A stretch of 64,000 bases of DNA from Oceanirhabdus sp. W0125-5 (GCF_027938815.1 NZ_CP115913.1:4312001-4376000), one strand, 5' to 3'. Numbered from the stretch's first letter, positions 35,364 through 45,809 are shown. The notes: generated by a model not told the origin, from the letters alone. A program made the numbers and translations.

Positions 35364-35921
35364 TTAAAAATCTCTAAATTTCTCTGCTTTTCTTAATGCC
35401 TCTTCTTTTATCTCAATTGACAATTGGTTCACATTTTCTCTATCAGTGTTTGGTATGAATACAATATCCTTTAATTCACATCCAATAGTATTATAAAAGT
35501 ATTTTCCAACTTTAGTCATTGGCTCTAACATCCCTTCCCATTCGTTACCGGCCGTTATTACCAATATACCTTTTCGCTTTTTTTCTATAACCTCATTGAA
35601 TACATATTTCTTACACCATAAAACTTGTACTCGATTAATAAGCGCTATTAAAGGTGACGGAAACATTCCAAAATACATTGGAGAAGCTATTATAATATTT
35701 TCATACTTTTGAAGCTTTTCATATAATTCAGTCATATCATCCTTTATTGAACATTCTCCATTCTTTGAAGAACAAAAACCACAATCAATACAAGGAGCAA
35801 TATTGCTTTCATATAAATTAACTATTTCCCCTTCAATGTTAGCAGATTTTAAATACTCTTCTAAAAGTCTATTAGTTCTTCCCATCTTATTAGGGGAAGC
35901 AAAAAGTATTAAAGTCTTCAT
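35364..35921 (-). CDS. Flavodoxin-like NAD(P)H-dependent oxidoreductase
   Basis: 185 residues from ATG 35921 (AGGTGAGG upstream; a GTG three codons earlier overlaps it). FMN loop LILFASPNKMGRTNRLLEEY, the cysteine group CIDCGFCSS...GECSI (C-x2-C-x2-C..C) and ASPMYFGMFPSPL are the marks of the NADPH-dependent FMN reductase / iron-sulfur flavoprotein family. Substrate unknown. The upstream acidic protein ends 10 bp before it, so the two are co-transcribed. Confidence 0.85.
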   Translation of the reverse strand: MKTLILFASPNKMGRTNRLLEEYLKSANIEGEIVNLYESNIAPCIDCGFCSSKNGECSIKDDMTELYEKLQKYENIIIASPMYFGMFPSPLIALINRVQVLWCKKYVFNEVIEKKRKGILVITAGNEWEGMLEPMTKVGKYFYNTIGCELKDIVFIPNTDRENVNQLSIEIKEEALRKAEKFRDF

Positions 35922-35930
35922 TAACCTCAC

Positions 35931-36320
35931 CTATTCCATTACATCAAGAAGATACTCTTCTAAATTAACACCATTATCTTTAATTGAAATAGAGCAAATA
36001 AAATCGTTATACTCTGTTGATTCAATAGGAACATCGAAAGCAATAAATTGAAAATCTAATTCATCTTCACAAAATTCATCCAAAATATCATTAACATTAT
36101 CTACTGCCATGTCATTTAAATAAGGTAAAAAGAAATCGTAATTCCATTCATCCTCATCACCATCACATTCTTCATCAGCATACGCCTTTGCCCCTTCAAG
36201 TTCTAACTTATCAAACTTGTAACTCATTCTGAATATTGTGTACTCCTCTTCATCTTTCACAATATCTATGAACTCAAGATTATTATCATTTAAAAAATCT
36301 ATTAATTCTTCTTTTAACAT
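35931..36320 (-). CDS. Hypothetical acidic protein, 129 residues
   Basis: Very acidic (DEECDGDEDEW near residue 49); not recognised. Predicted alternating strands and helices, no signal peptide or membrane helix, two or three cysteines in the acidic parts. It precedes the flavodoxin-like gene by 10 bp. GAGG-type site upstream of ATG 36320. Confidence 0.7.
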   Translation of the reverse strand: MLKEELIDFLNDNNLEFIDIVKDEEEYTIFRMSYKFDKLELEGAKAYADEECDGDEDEWNYDFFLPYLNDMAVDNVNDILDEFCEDELDFQFIAFDVPIESTEYNDFICSISIKDNGVNLEEYLLDVME

Positions 36321-36567
36321 TTGATTCCTCCAAGCAATAATGCATTAAATTTCATTTTCTATACATTATTAATTTTACACATTTTTCGCGTTTTTAGTCA
36401 ATGATTTGCATATCACCTTCATTATATCACTATTTGCGTGATAATACATCTAATCAAGTAATAAATAATTATAACTGTTTAATACCTTTATATACTATTC
36501 ATTTAAAGGTATAATTTTTATAAATACTCTTTATGGAAAATAAAACATAAATAGGAGATGAAGCTTA
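36321..36567. other. Divergent intergenic region with inverted repeat
   Basis: Between the acidic-protein gene and the DUF2268 protease. ATACCTTTA..TTAAAGGTAT (about 36484-36512) is an inverted repeat 60-80 bp before the protease start and may be an operator or attenuator. Nothing else is recognised. Confidence 0.35.
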
Positions 36568-37449
36568 GTGATAAAAAATAAATTCCGTATCATTTCTGCA
36601 TGGGATAATGTTGAAAAATTTATTCATGCAGCAAAGTCAGCAAAAGAAGAAAATATACAATCTTTATGGGATAAGTACATGATAGAACCTTATTGGGATA
36701 AAGTGATGGAATGGGCTCCATCTGGGTTTGAAGGGCGTAAACCTAAGCCAATTAAAGATTTGATAACTTTAAATAAACAGCTTAATATTATAAAAAATTC
36801 AAGTATTATTAGTTATCTTGAAAAAGAATTTACTAGAATATGCGATAACCTTCCTAAAAACGATGAAGATATAATTACTATAGCTTTATACCCCTTAAGT
36901 CCAGAAAACTCAATTGCTACCGAAAGACATAATGGAGTTATTGGAAGCTGTGAGTTTGGTAACATCTTAATTAATATAAATCCATTAGCAGCAGATTGGG
37001 AAAGATGGGTTCCTTATGTTACAGCTCATGAATATCATCACAGCGTGTGGGGTCATAATAACATTGTTTTAAAAGGAAACTATCGTGGTGATTTACTAAC
37101 ATATTTGCTAAATGAAGGACAAGCTGATGCATTTGCTCAAAATCTATATAATGAATTGAAACCATCTTGGACAACTCCAATAAAAAAGGAAAAAGAAATG
37201 AGAATGTGGTCATTAATGAAAAAACATCTTGAATGTTGTGACCCTGATATAAAAAGCAAGCTTATGTTTGGAGATGAACAAGAGGACATTCCATGGTGTG
37301 TTGGTTATCTAATAGGTAACCATATTATTGAGCATTTTATCAAAAAAAATCCACACACTACCTTTATGGAACTAATAAATATGGATTCAGAAAATATATT
37401 ATCTGAGAGCGGATATGAGAAATATATACACTCTGAAATATATAATTAA
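36568..37449 (+). CDS. DUF2268 putative Zn-dependent protease
   Basis: 293 residues from GTG 36568, with GGAGATG 7 nt upstream. The zinc motif HEYHH is at 154-158, and a downstream Glu in NEGQADAFA (E183) completes the gluzincin-type site. DUF2268 proteins are putative intracellular metallopeptidases; this one lacks a signal peptide. The C-terminal helices after 250 are unremarkable. It is convergent with the flavodiiron gene across one shared terminator. Confidence 0.85.
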   Translation: MIKNKFRIISAWDNVEKFIHAAKSAKEENIQSLWDKYMIEPYWDKVMEWAPSGFEGRKPKPIKDLITLNKQLNIIKNSSIISYLEKEFTRICDNLPKNDEDIITIALYPLSPENSIATERHNGVIGSCEFGNILININPLAADWERWVPYVTAHEYHHSVWGHNNIVLKGNYRGDLLTYLLNEGQADAFAQNLYNELKPSWTTPIKKEKEMRMWSLMKKHLECCDPDIKSKLMFGDEQEDIPWCVGYLIGNHIIEHFIKKNPHTTFMELINMDSENILSESGYEKYIHSEIYN

Positions 37450-37474
37450 AAAACACGGCAGAAGCCGTGTTTTT
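37450..37474. terminator. Bidirectional terminator
   Basis: AAAACACGGC-AGAA-GCCGTGTTTT with A and T tracts on both sides. The stop codon of the flavodiiron gene lies within its arm. Confidence 0.92.
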
Positions 37475-38645
37475 ACATTTTATCTATAAACTTATTTAAG
37501 AATTCCATTCCTTGTTCAATTTCCGCTTCACTAGGAACAAACTTAAATTTAAATCCTTCTTCAACAACATTAAATTTAAGTGATTTTAATCTCTCAGTTA
37601 ACATTGGTACACCTTCGCCACTCCATCCGTAGCTTCCAAATGCTCCTGCTGCTTTTCCTCTGTTAGTTATAGCACTAACATATGATAGTAATCCCCATGC
37701 TGGTTCAACTGCATCTTGGTTGATTGTAGGTGATCCTATAAGCACTCCTGAACTGCTGTCAATTAATTTCAAGCAATTTTCAACACCATACTCTGTAATA
37801 TCATGTGCTTCTGCTTTATATCCTTTATTGATTAATTCTTCTTTAAACATTTCAGCAATCTTTTTAGTGTTATCATAAGCTGAAATATAAAGTATTGCTA
37901 CTTTATCTTTTTCTGGCAGTTTAACTTCAGACCATTCTCTATATAACTTCTTACACTCTTCAATATCATTTGTGTGCACTGGTCCATGACTTGGTGCTAC
38001 CATATCATACTCTAAATTCTCTATTTTATCTAATGCCATATTTACAAACTTTTTAAATGGACCCATTATACAATCATAGTAATACTTCATTTCACTGTAG
38101 TATTCTTCATCGTATTCTTCCATTACGTTACCTTCTGGAGAATAGTGACTTCCAAACACATCACATGTGAATAACATTTTAGATTGTTCTACATAAGTAA
38201 ATATTGTGTCTGGCCAATGTAAGTTTGGCGCTGAAATAAACTTTAAAGTCTTCTCTCCTAAGTTTAAATCTTCTTTTGCTACTAATGAATTAAATTCTCT
38301 ATTTAATATATTTTTTGTGTAATTTAGAGCTGCATTTGATCCTACAACTACCGCATCTGGATAATCTTCTAAAAGTCTTTTTAATGAACCACTATGATCT
38401 AACTCAGTGTGATGAACTATAATATAATCAACTTTTCTATCTCCAATTACCTCTACTATATTTTTCTTAAATTCATCATAATAACCATTCTTTACTGTAT
38501 CAACGATTGCTATTTTCTCATCTTCTATAAGGTATGAATTATATGTAGTACCTTTTTTAGTTTTCATTATAATGTCAAATACTCTTAACTCAGGGTTTTT
38601 TACACCTATCCAATATATATTGTTCTTTAATTTAATTGCTCCCAT
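37473..38645 (-). CDS. fprA: Flavodiiron protein (FprA, A-type flavoprotein)
   Basis: 390 residues. The N-terminal metallo-beta-lactamase-like domain carries the diiron ligands HHTELDHSG (HxExD) with H at about 146 (APNLHW) and D at about 165 ([10 protein letters not shown]), H at about 225 (PSHGPVH). The C-terminal flavodoxin domain begins [19 protein letters not shown]. These proteins reduce O2 to water or NO to N2O using reduced rubredoxin or related donors, protecting obligate anaerobes. It is a single gene; no rubredoxin is adjacent. Confidence 0.95.
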   Translation of the reverse strand: MGAIKLKNNIYWIGVKNPELRVFDIIMKTKKGTTYNSYLIEDEKIAIVDTVKNGYYDEFKKNIVEVIGDRKVDYIIVHHTELDHSGSLKRLLEDYPDAVVVGSNAALNYTKNILNREFNSLVAKEDLNLGEKTLKFISAPNLHWPDTIFTYVEQSKMLFTCDVFGSHYSPEGNVMEEYDEEYYSEMKYYYDCIMGPFKKFVNMALDKIENLEYDMVAPSHGPVHTNDIEECKKLYREWSEVKLPEKDKVAILYISAYDNTKKIAEMFKEELINKGYKAEAHDITEYGVENCLKLIDSSSGVLIGSPTINQDAVEPAWGLLSYVSAITNRGKAAGAFGSYGWSGEGVPMLTERLKSLKFNVVEEGFKFKFVPSEAEIEQGMEFLNKFIDKM

Positions 38646-38814
38646 GAAAAGACCTCCTCAACACTTATTACCTGTTAATATTTTAACACATATTAAAATT
38701 ACTTTCAATAGATAATTATTATTTTTTAATAACTTTTATTAATTCTAGACACTATTAGAATTTAACTTTATTTTACCATTTTATAAATATTACTATACCA
38801 TATAAATAGGAATA

Positions 38815-38843
38815 TTGACATGATTTAAATCACATAATATAAT
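38815..38843 (+). promoter_or_regulatory. Consensus promoter of the TGA-containing gene
   Basis: TTGACA (38815-38820), 17-bp spacer, TATAAT (38838-38843): both hexamers match the sigma-A consensus exactly. +1 is expected near 38850, inside the operator that follows. Confidence 0.9.
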
Positions 38844-38848
38844 TATAG

Positions 38849-38867
38849 TATACCCCTATAGGGTATA
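38849..38867 (+). promoter_or_regulatory. CsoR/CstR-type operator
   Basis: TATACCCCTATAGGGTATA, arms TATACCC/GGGTATA. This matches the G-tract palindromes bound by CsoR-family repressors (copper sensor CsoR, persulfide sensor CstR). It covers the transcription start, so binding would block transcription. No csoR gene is in the window. Confidence 0.75.
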
Positions 38868-38881
38868 AAGGTGGTGTTATT

Positions 38882-39181
38882 ATGAAAATACAAGAAAAAT
38901 TATTAAATTATTTAAACTCAAAAGATAAAAAATATTTATCTTTAAAAGTTGTTACTCTTTCATGTGGGTGAGCAGGTGGTAACACAAAAAGTCTCAGGGT
39001 TGAGATTTTAGATTCCCCAATGAATAATTCTAATTTTAAAGAACTAAAAGTAAACAATATTACAGTATACGTACATGACATAATCACATTAACTGATAAA
39101 GCAGAATTAATTCAAACACTTAAACTCCCATTTATGCCGCCAGTGATTGGTGTGAAAGGGGTTACTTTTAAGGAATATTAA
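38882..39181 (+). CDS. Candidate selenoprotein with Cys-Gly-Sec motif (in-frame TGA)
   Basis: 99 residues if TGA 38969-38971 (codon 30) is read as selenocysteine; only 29 if it stops. The frame continues unbroken to TAA 39179-39181 with protein-like content (FMPPVIGVKGVTFKEY at the end). Around the site: VVTLSCG-U-AGGNTKSLR. A hairpin 25 nt after the TGA (TCTCA-GGGT-TGAGA, lengthened by AAAA/TTTT past a bulged G) fits the bacterial SECIS rule: 16-37 nt distance and G at the start of the loop. AAGGTGG lies 7 nt before the ATG, and a terminator follows directly. The short size and CGxxGG-like site recall HesB/IscA-like proteins, but that is a guess. A decayed Cys protein is the alternative, made unlikely by the intact promoter, operator, frame and terminator. 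selA-D lie outside the window. Confidence 0.75.
38987..39009 (+). other. Bacterial SECIS-like hairpin
   Basis: AAAA-g-TCTCA-GGGT-TGAGA-TTTT: nine paired bases, one bulge and a GGGT loop. The loop starts 26 nt after the last base of the TGA, within the distance SelB needs. Confidence 0.65.
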
Positions 39182-39206
39182 AAAAGCACGGGTACCGTGC
39201 TTTTTA
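39182..39206 (+). terminator. Terminator of the TGA-containing gene
   Basis: AAAAGCACGG-GTA-CCGTGCTTTT with a short extra T tract, beginning at the stop codon. Confidence 0.92.
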
Positions 39207-39456
39207 ATTGAAAATTGAAAGTGGAAAATGGACAACGATGGATATTTCTGCTTTAATGCAGAAATTTAATTTTTTATTGTTCTCAAAAACGAGGGGTTTT
39301 TACTCATTTTATCTTAATAAAATATTGTATTGTAACTACAATGTTTTATGTAAAATTAAACGAATAAAAACCTCTTATTTTTTTACCTATAAAATAAAGG
39401 TTCTGACTAGAGTCAGAACCATCCTACGTTGTCAATTGTCCACTGTCCACTATGTT
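39207..39456. repeat. Hairpin-module repeat, full-length copy 7
   Basis: Left 7-bp array ATTGAAA, ATTGAAA, GTGGAAA, ATGGACA, ACGATGG; hairpins ATTTCTGC-TTTAAT-GCAGAAAT (39244-39265) and, at the right end, GGTTCTGACT-AG-AGTCAGAACC (39399-39420); right 7-bp array CAATTGT, CCACTGT, CCACTAT. Here the TTCTGAC hairpin that occupies the left in copies 1 and 5 stands at the right end. The whole gap to the next gene is this element. Confidence 0.85.
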
Positions 39457-39468
39457 TTTATATCTATC

Positions 39469-39813
39469 TTAAAAAACATAACTACTCTTATATTCTTGAC
39501 CAATAAAGATGTTATACTGTCTTAAAGCTTCTGCTTCATCAACTTTCCCCTCTTCAAGCTTTCTATATAACATGTAAAGTTTTACATTAAGCTCTGAGTC
39601 TTCAGTCTCTTTCATCTTTTTATAAATCTTATCTGCAATGCTTTCTTCTTGCTCTTCTGTTCCGTTTTCTTCAAAAAGATTTATTAATCTCTCTACCTTT
39701 TTTCTTAATAATTGATCACCTACAGAAAGTTTTAACTCATTAAGTCCAAGTCTTAGCTCTTTAAGTTTGCTCTCTTCAACCATAATTAATTTTGATTCTT
39801 TTTTCATCATCAT
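39469..39813 (-). CDS. Hypothetical helical protein, 114 residues
   Basis: Almost wholly helical and charged; heptad-like leucines suggest a coiled coil (LKELRLGLNELKLSVGDQLL). Three methionines in a row open it (MMMKKESK), after AGGGGGAAG. No membrane segment. It lies between the ntp terminator and the TGA-containing gene; not recognised. Confidence 0.65.
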   Translation of the reverse strand: MMMKKESKLIMVEESKLKELRLGLNELKLSVGDQLLRKKVERLINLFEENGTEEQEESIADKIYKKMKETEDSELNVKLYMLYRKLEEGKVDEAEALRQYNIFIGQEYKSSYVF

Positions 39814-39955
39814 ACTTCCCCCTATATTGTTTGTATTGTATTCAAGTTATTTATATTACTATATATGAGAGTTATATTCCATAGCATGTAAATCTATCAA
39901 TTTCTCAAAATTTCATTCATAATTAATTATAATATAAATGCATATAAAAAACAAA

Positions 39956-39997
39956 CTGATAATTGAAAATTGAAAGTTGAAAACGTAAGATGTTTCT
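39956..39997. repeat. Hairpin-module repeat copy 8 (array fragment)
   Basis: CTGATAA, TTGAAAA, TTGAAAG, TTGAAAA, CGTAAGA then GTTTCTT: a left array with only the beginning of the first hairpin, cut short beside the ntp terminator. Confidence 0.6.
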
Positions 39998-40003
39998 TAA
40001 CAA

Positions 40004-40030
40004 CAAAAAAAGAAGGGAAAATTCCCTTCT
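40004..40030 (-). terminator. Terminator of the ntp operon
   Basis: AGAAGGGAA-TT-TTCCCTTCT on the minus strand followed by TTTTTT, 6 bp past the ntpD stop. Confidence 0.93.
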
Positions 40031-40035
40031 CTTAA

Positions 40036-40698
40036 TTAAGCTTCCGCGTTTCTTTCCGCTTCTTCCATCATACTCTTAACCTTCATAAGTCTTGTTATTG
40101 CACTTCTTTCATTTTCATCAAGTTTCATCTTGATAAATTTGATAGTCTCAGTAAGGTTAGGAATAGTCATATATTCTAGAGCGTTAACTCTTCTTCTTGT
40201 TTTTTCTATCTCATCTGCCATTAGCTGACAAGATTTCTCTACCTCTGCAAGTTCTAGTAACTTAGGTAGAATATGATATATCTTTTCAAGAGATTCATCA
40301 AGTTCAGCTGATGTATTAGCAAATCCATATGGATATATGCTACCTTCATCACCATCTAATTTTCTCATAAACTTCATTATAGGAACGTTAACACTCATAA
40401 CATTCTTAGTTTGAACATCTAGACTTATGCTCTCTTTTGGATATGCTATAGCCTGTTCTAAGAACTCATCTGACATTACAGCTCTAGCCATTACAAAATC
40501 TTTAAAAGAACCTTCTAATTGTTCCTCAACTTCTTTTCTAAGTTTATTATTATATTTTACGAGCTCAATAAATCTTCTCATTAATTCATCTTGTTTATCT
40601 TTTAACAGTTTGTGCCCTCTTGTTGCTGTTAATAATCTCTTCTTTAATTGGGTCCTCACCATTCTAGTAGGATTAACGTTCAATTTATTAGTAGCCAA
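40036..40698 (-). CDS. ntpD: V-type ATP synthase subunit D
   Basis: 220 residues; coiled coil N- and C-terminal with [20 protein letters not shown] at the start, the hallmark of the central rotor-shaft subunit D. It connects the A3B3 head to the rotor. Last gene of the operon, 2 bp after ntpB. Confidence 0.96.
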   Translation of the reverse strand: MATNKLNVNPTRMVRTQLKKRLLTATRGHKLLKDKQDELMRRFIELVKYNNKLRKEVEEQLEGSFKDFVMARAVMSDEFLEQAIAYPKESISLDVQTKNVMSVNVPIMKFMRKLDGDEGSIYPYGFANTSAELDESLEKIYHILPKLLELAEVEKSCQLMADEIEKTRRRVNALEYMTIPNLTETIKFIKMKLDENERSAITRLMKVKSMMEEAERNAEA

Positions 40699-40700
40699 TC

Positions 40701-42083
40701 TTACTCACCCTCTCTTTTAGGTAAGTATCTATCAATATATTCATCTCTGATTCTCTTAAGTTCTGATTTTGGTAAGATTGATAATAACTCCCACCCAAGA
40801 TTCAATGTATCTTCAATTGTTCTGTTAGCTTCGAATCCTTGAGAAACATATCTCTTCTCAAATTCATCAGCAAACTTTGCAAATGCTCTATCACTTTCAG
40901 AAAGTGCAGATTCACCAAGGATAACAGCAAGTTCTTTTGCTTGAATTCCTTGTGCATATCCAGCAAACAATTGGTTCATTGTATCTGCATGATCTTCTCT
41001 AGTCTTTTCTTTACCAATACCTTTATCTTTAAGTCTTGATAAAGATGGAAGAACATTTATTGGTGGCATTATCCCTTGCTTATACAGTTCTCTTGATAGG
41101 ATAATCTGTCCTTCAGTGATGTATCCTGTTAAGTCAGGAATTGGATGTGTTTTATCATCCTCTGGCATTGTTAAAATTGGAATTTGAGTGATTGATCCCT
41201 CAAGTCCTTTGATTCTTCCTGCTCTCTCATATAAAGTAGAAAGGTCAGTATATAAGTATCCTGGATATCCTCTTCTTCCTGGAACCTCTTTTCTTGCAGC
41301 AGATACTTCTCTAAGTGCCTCACAGTAGTTTGTAAGGTCAGTCATTATAACAAGTACGTGCATACCTCTTTCATAAGCTAGGTACTCAGCAGCTGTAAGA
41401 GCCATTCTAGGTGTTGCTATTCTCTCGATAGCTGGGTCATTTGCTAAGTTCATGAATAAAACAGTTCTATCAATTGCCCCTGTTTTTGTAAAGTCATCAA
41501 CAAAGAATTGAGCCTCTTCGAAAGTAATACCTATTGCGGCAAATACAACAACGAATTTTGAATCTGAATTTCTAACTTTTGCCTGTCTTGCAATCTGTGC
41601 AGCAAGTTCAGCGTGAGGAAGACCTGAACCAGAGAAAACTGGAAGCTTCTGTCCTCTAACTAATGTATTTAGTCCATCAATTGCTGATACTCCTGTTTGA
41701 ATAAACTCAGAAGGATAGTTTCTAGCAACTGGGTTAATAGGCTCTCCATTTATGTCTAACTTTTTATCTGGAATGATCTTTGGTCCACCATCTTTAGGTC
41801 TTCCAAGACCATCAAATACTCTTCCTAACATATCTTCTGATACGCCAAGTTCTAGAGGTTTACCTTCAAATCTAACTTTTGCACCCTTAAGGTTGATTCC
41901 AGCAGAACTTTCAAATAACTGAATAACCGCTTTATCTCCATTAACCTCAAGAACTCTACCTCTTCTTTTTTCTCCATTATGAAGTTCTATCTCAACTAAC
42001 TCATCAAATTTTACGCCTTCAACTTGGTCAACAAGCATTAAAGGACCAACAACTTCTCTTACTGTTCTGTATTCTTTAAGCAT
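40701..42083 (-). CDS. ntpB: V-type ATP synthase subunit B
   Basis: 460 residues from ATG 42083, which overlaps the ntpA stop by 8 bp. Regulatory, non-catalytic nucleotide-site subunit: [53 protein letters not shown]. It forms the hexameric head with subunit A; no P-loop lysine pattern GKT, as expected for B. Confidence 0.97.
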   Translation of the reverse strand: MLKEYRTVREVVGPLMLVDQVEGVKFDELVEIELHNGEKRRGRVLEVNGDKAVIQLFESSAGINLKGAKVRFEGKPLELGVSEDMLGRVFDGLGRPKDGGPKIIPDKKLDINGEPINPVARNYPSEFIQTGVSAIDGLNTLVRGQKLPVFSGSGLPHAELAAQIARQAKVRNSDSKFVVVFAAIGITFEEAQFFVDDFTKTGAIDRTVLFMNLANDPAIERIATPRMALTAAEYLAYERGMHVLVIMTDLTNYCEALREVSAARKEVPGRRGYPGYLYTDLSTLYERAGRIKGLEGSITQIPILTMPEDDKTHPIPDLTGYITEGQIILSRELYKQGIMPPINVLPSLSRLKDKGIGKEKTREDHADTMNQLFAGYAQGIQAKELAVILGESALSESDRAFAKFADEFEKRYVSQGFEANRTIEDTLNLGWELLSILPKSELKRIRDEYIDRYLPKREGE

Positions 42084-43848
42084 TACCGACACCTTCTTCG
42101 CTGATTATTTTTTCCATATCCTTGCTTAAGTCGTCGAAGATTGCATCTATTCTGTTCATTTCAGTTTCTGGGATGTACTTAGCTCTTGCAATTCTATCTC
42201 TGATTTCCATCTTAAGAAGCTTTTCTAAATACACTCCACCTTTAATAGCTTTTTCTGCTTCTTCTCTAAAGTTAAGAACTAATTTTAACATTCTATATTG
42301 TTTATCAAGAGATGCAAATGTATCTACTTCGTGGAATGCATTCTGCATTAGATAGTCTTCTCTAATTGACTTAGCAACTTCAAGTTTTAATCTATCGCCT
42401 TCTGATAAGGCATCAATACCAACAAGTCTAACAATCTCTTCTAATTTAGCTTCATCTTGTAATAATGCCATTGCTTCTGTTGTAAGTTTAGTCCAATCAC
42501 TTGCAACATTCTCATTCATCCATCCACCGATTTTTTCAAGATATAATGAATATGAATTTAACCAGTTAATAGCTGGGAAGTGTCTCTTATATGCTAACTG
42601 TGAATCTAGTCCCCAGAAAACTTTAACAATTCTTAATGTAGCCTGTGTTACTGGTTCAGAAAGGTCTCCACCTGGAGGCGAAACCGCACCGATCATTGTA
42701 AGCGCACCTTCTCTATCTTCTCCACCTAAACAAACAACTTTTCCAGCTCTCTCATAGATATCAGCTGCTCTTGATCCAAGATATGCAGGGTAACCTTCGT
42801 CACCAGGCATCTCTTCAAGTCTACCAGACATCTCTCTTAAAGCCTCTGCCCATCTTGAAGTTGAGTCTGCCATCATAGCTACTGAGTAACCCATATCTCT
42901 GAAGTACTCTCCAAGAGTTAATCCAGTATATATAGAAGCTTCTCTCGCTGCAACCGGCATGTTAGATGTATTTGCAATAAGAGTAGTTCTCTTCATTAAT
43001 GACTCTCCAGTTTTAGGGTCAATTAACTCTGGGAATTCATTAAGAACGTCTGTCATCTCGTTACCACGCTCTCCACATCCAACGTAAACAACTATCTGTG
43101 CATCTCCCCATTTAGCTAATTGGTGCTGAACAACTGTTTTACCACTTCCGAAAGGTCCTGGTACACATGCAGTTCCCCCTTTAGCAACTGGGAAGAAAGT
43201 ATCAATTATTCTTTGTCCTGTTACTAGTGGTTCAACAGGATTTAACTTTTGCTTGTAAGGTCTACCTTTTCTTACAGGCCATTTTTGCATCATCATTACT
43301 TCTTTATCGCCATTTTCAGTTTCAATTACTGCAACTGTTTCCACTACAGTAAATTCACCTTCTGTTATGCTCTTGATCTTACCTTTAGTTCCATGAGGAA
43401 CCATTATCTTGTGGCTAATAACTGAAGTTTCTTGAACTGCACCAATAATAGTACCACCTTCAACTTCATCCCCTACCTTTAATGTAGGTACAAAATGCCA
43501 TTTCTTTTCTCTATCTAATGATGGAACTTCAACTCCCTTAGTTAAGAAGTTACCAACCTTATTCATAATACTATGAAGAGGTCTTTGAATTCCATCAAAC
43601 ATGCACTCCATGATTCCTGGTCCAAGTTCAAGACTTAAAGGTTCTCCAGTTGTCTTAACTGGGTCCCCAGGTCCAATACCTGAAGTTTCTTCATAAACCT
43701 GTATAGAAGCTCTATCGCCTCTCATTTCTATAATTTCACCAACTAATCCTCTTTCACCAACTCTAACAACGTCATAAACGTTAGCTTCATCCATGTTTTC
43801 GGCAACAACAAGAGGACCAGATACTTTTAATATCTTCCCGATTTTCAA
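42076..43848 (-). CDS. ntpA: V-type ATP synthase catalytic subunit A
   Basis: 590 residues. Catalytic P-loop GPFGSGKT at 231-238, the A-specific inserted domain before it (about 115-190), [20 protein letters not shown] and [17 protein letters not shown]. It hydrolyses or makes ATP. Starts 17 bp downstream of the ntpG end, with AAAGGTAGGT-like site. High G+C third positions compared with neighbours suggest strong expression. Confidence 0.98.
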   Translation of the reverse strand: MKIGKILKVSGPLVVAENMDEANVYDVVRVGERGLVGEIIEMRGDRASIQVYEETSGIGPGDPVKTTGEPLSLELGPGIMECMFDGIQRPLHSIMNKVGNFLTKGVEVPSLDREKKWHFVPTLKVGDEVEGGTIIGAVQETSVISHKIMVPHGTKGKIKSITEGEFTVVETVAVIETENGDKEVMMMQKWPVRKGRPYKQKLNPVEPLVTGQRIIDTFFPVAKGGTACVPGPFGSGKTVVQHQLAKWGDAQIVVYVGCGERGNEMTDVLNEFPELIDPKTGESLMKRTTLIANTSNMPVAAREASIYTGLTLGEYFRDMGYSVAMMADSTSRWAEALREMSGRLEEMPGDEGYPAYLGSRAADIYERAGKVVCLGGEDREGALTMIGAVSPPGGDLSEPVTQATLRIVKVFWGLDSQLAYKRHFPAINWLNSYSLYLEKIGGWMNENVASDWTKLTTEAMALLQDEAKLEEIVRLVGIDALSEGDRLKLEVAKSIREDYLMQNAFHEVDTFASLDKQYRMLKLVLNFREEAEKAIKGGVYLEKLLKMEIRDRIARAKYIPETEMNRIDAIFDDLSKDMEKIISEEGVGNA

Positions 43849-43865
43849 GTTAACTACCTACCTTT

Positions 43866-44174
43866 CTATAGAATATTAACTCCTACTGCTTTTTCTACAT
43901 TATCGCTAATTCTTTTCATTCCAATATTAAGTGAACCTTGATTACTTGGAATCAATATAACGGCAGGAAGCATTGTTTTATCATATCTTTCAATAGTGTC
44001 TGGTATTTCTGCTGCAACTTGTTCAGTTACAAAAATAATTCCGTATTTATCTCTAGCCAGTCTATCTATTGTTTTTCTACTTTCTTCTGCTCCTACTACA
44101 GGGTAAACCTCTATCCCAATAGCTTTAAATGCTAAAATAGAATCTTTATCCCCTACAACTCCGATCTTATACAT
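43866..44174 (-). CDS. ntpG: V-type ATP synthase subunit F (NtpG of Enterococcus)
   Basis: 102 residues from ATG 44174, overlapping the ntpC stop by 8 bp; a GTG at 44183 is possible. [20 protein letters not shown] is the family start, with [10 protein letters not shown] further on. Small rotor-shaft subunit beside D. Named F in most databases and NtpG in the E. hirae scheme. Confidence 0.94.
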   Translation of the reverse strand: MYKIGVVGDKDSILAFKAIGIEVYPVVGAEESRKTIDRLARDKYGIIFVTEQVAAEIPDTIERYDKTMLPAVILIPSNQGSLNIGMKRISDNVEKAVGVNIL

Positions 44175-45171
44175 AAATATCACGCAGCCTTCCTTTAATC
44201 AAATCTGGCTCAATCTTATTAAGTTTACCAACCATTATAGTTCTAATAGCCTTCAATTCACTTTCTTTACCAAATATATATGCTATGATTGGTTCACTTC
44301 CAAAGCTCACATATTTTGCATCTTTCATCTTATTCATAATAAAATTGTCTCTTAACATTTCAAGTGTACTTAACTTACCACTCTTAGAAAGTTCTTCAAC
44401 ACCTTCTCTTACTAGATCATAATAATCAGTATGAGCTATTCTTGATGCAAAATTCTCAGCTGAATCATTGTAATATTCATTATAAATATCCAAATCAATA
44501 TATCCATTATCTAGTAGCGCGAACTCTAAAAATACCTTTTCTTTTTTCTGCTTTTTTATTCTGAAGAAAGTAGTAATATTCGTAGCGTCTATACTCATTT
44601 TTACATATTTCTCAATGAATGAATCCCCTATTTCTTTTGACATTTCATACATATCTATGTACATATATCTATCCATTATCATGTCTACACGTTGAGGATC
44701 TGAATATTTTTCATAATCGCTTAAACTCTCTTCAATTCCAGTTCTTATTCTACCTTTTATATCATAAAAATCTCCATTATCCAAAGCATTCTTTAATTGT
44801 TCAATGCTATATACACCGATTGGTATTAGTATTGCATCTAAATCTTTATTTAAGAACTTAGCTTTAAGCAATGTTTTAATATTATGATAATCATATCTAA
44901 CGCCCATAATATCGATTATTCTTCTATCTGGAGAAACTTTATACATCTCTTTGTATACCTTTTTAAGTTCTTCACCCAGCATAGATTCATAATCTTCAGT
45001 ACGCTCTAATTTAGATATATACTGACCATATACTGTTTCAGCTAGAATTTTCATGGCTTCGTCACCAGTTGAACTCTCAATCATTCTGTTAAGTTTTCCC
45101 TCATCTAAAAGATTAAGTTCCAATGCTCTTATATGAGATACAGCTTGAATGAACATTGTGTTATCAATCAC
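44167..45171 (-). CDS. ntpC: V-type ATP synthase subunit C
   Basis: 334 residues from GTG 45171 with AGAGGTG 7 nt before it. Socket subunit that joins rotor shaft and the K ring: [14 protein letters not shown], the [12 protein letters not shown] segment and [18 protein letters not shown] are typical. All-helical three-lobed protein. Confidence 0.94.
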   Translation of the reverse strand: MIDNTMFIQAVSHIRALELNLLDEGKLNRMIESSTGDEAMKILAETVYGQYISKLERTEDYESMLGEELKKVYKEMYKVSPDRRIIDIMGVRYDYHNIKTLLKAKFLNKDLDAILIPIGVYSIEQLKNALDNGDFYDIKGRIRTGIEESLSDYEKYSDPQRVDMIMDRYMYIDMYEMSKEIGDSFIEKYVKMSIDATNITTFFRIKKQKKEKVFLEFALLDNGYIDLDIYNEYYNDSAENFASRIAHTDYYDLVREGVEELSKSGKLSTLEMLRDNFIMNKMKDAKYVSFGSEPIIAYIFGKESELKAIRTIMVGKLNKIEPDLIKGRLRDIYV

Positions 45172-45212
45172 AGGTTTTCACCTCTTTCAACTTTTTTCTT
45201 TTTCAAAGCCAT

Positions 45213-45809
45213 TTAGAATAGGATTTCAAGAATTTCACATTCAAGTTCTTCTCTTAAATTCTCAACTATTGATTGGAATGACCAGTTAAGTTCTATTCCA
45301 TTTTTAGTGATTATAAATCCACCTTTAAGATTCCTATCCTCTTTGCAAACTTTAAGTTCACCTTTTTTACCATTTGATTTAAGCTTTTCATTTATATCTT
45401 CTAAATGTTCTTTTTCAAAAACTTCTTTAATATCATTGCTTAGTATGATTTCTTCATCACCAGCAATATTTATTTCACTTAAAATTCTCTTAACGAATTC
45501 TATTTTTCTTTCACTATCTAAAAGATTTAATTCCGTCACTGCTTTTTCAAAAACCTTATCTAGCATACCTTGCTTAGCTTCAAGTTTTTCATTTCTAATC
45601 TTTAACTTTGCATTAGAAATAACTCTTTCTTTTCTAAGGTCTGCTTCTCTTTTAGCTTTTTCAAGAATTAACTCTTTCTCTTTGTTTCCTTTTTTCTCCA
45701 TGGATGAGATAAGCTTTATTTTTTCTTCTTCGGCTTCTTTATAAATTCTATCAGCCTCGATTTTAGCTTCCTCAACAATTTTATTTGTTAACTTCTCTAA
45801 ATTAGCCAT
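45213..45809 (-). CDS. ntpE: V-type ATP synthase subunit E
   Basis: 198 residues from ATG 45809 (AGGGTGA upstream; a GTG three codons earlier overlaps it). N-terminal 100 residues are a long charged coiled coil; C-terminal head has GGFIITKNGIELNWSFQSIV. Peripheral stalk subunit, partner of NtpF. Confidence 0.94.
   Translation of the reverse strand: MANLEKLTNKIVEEAKIEADRIYKEAEEEKIKLISSMEKKGNKEKELILEKAKREADLRKERVISNAKLKIRNEKLEAKQGMLDKVFEKAVTELNLLDSERKIEFVKRILSEINIAGDEEIILSNDIKEVFEKEHLEDINEKLKSNGKKGELKVCKEDRNLKGGFIITKNGIELNWSFQSIVENLREELECEILEILF

Noticed and set aside
38882..38971. Reading the TGA gene as a 29-residue peptide or simple pseudogene
   Set aside because: The downstream frame is intact to a proper stop and terminator, with a hairpin at SECIS distance; decay would be expected to spoil at least one of these.
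45307..45744. 145-residue plus-strand frame antisense to ntpE
   Set aside because: Mirror of the Lys/Glu-rich coiled coil of ntpE; no start signal of its own.
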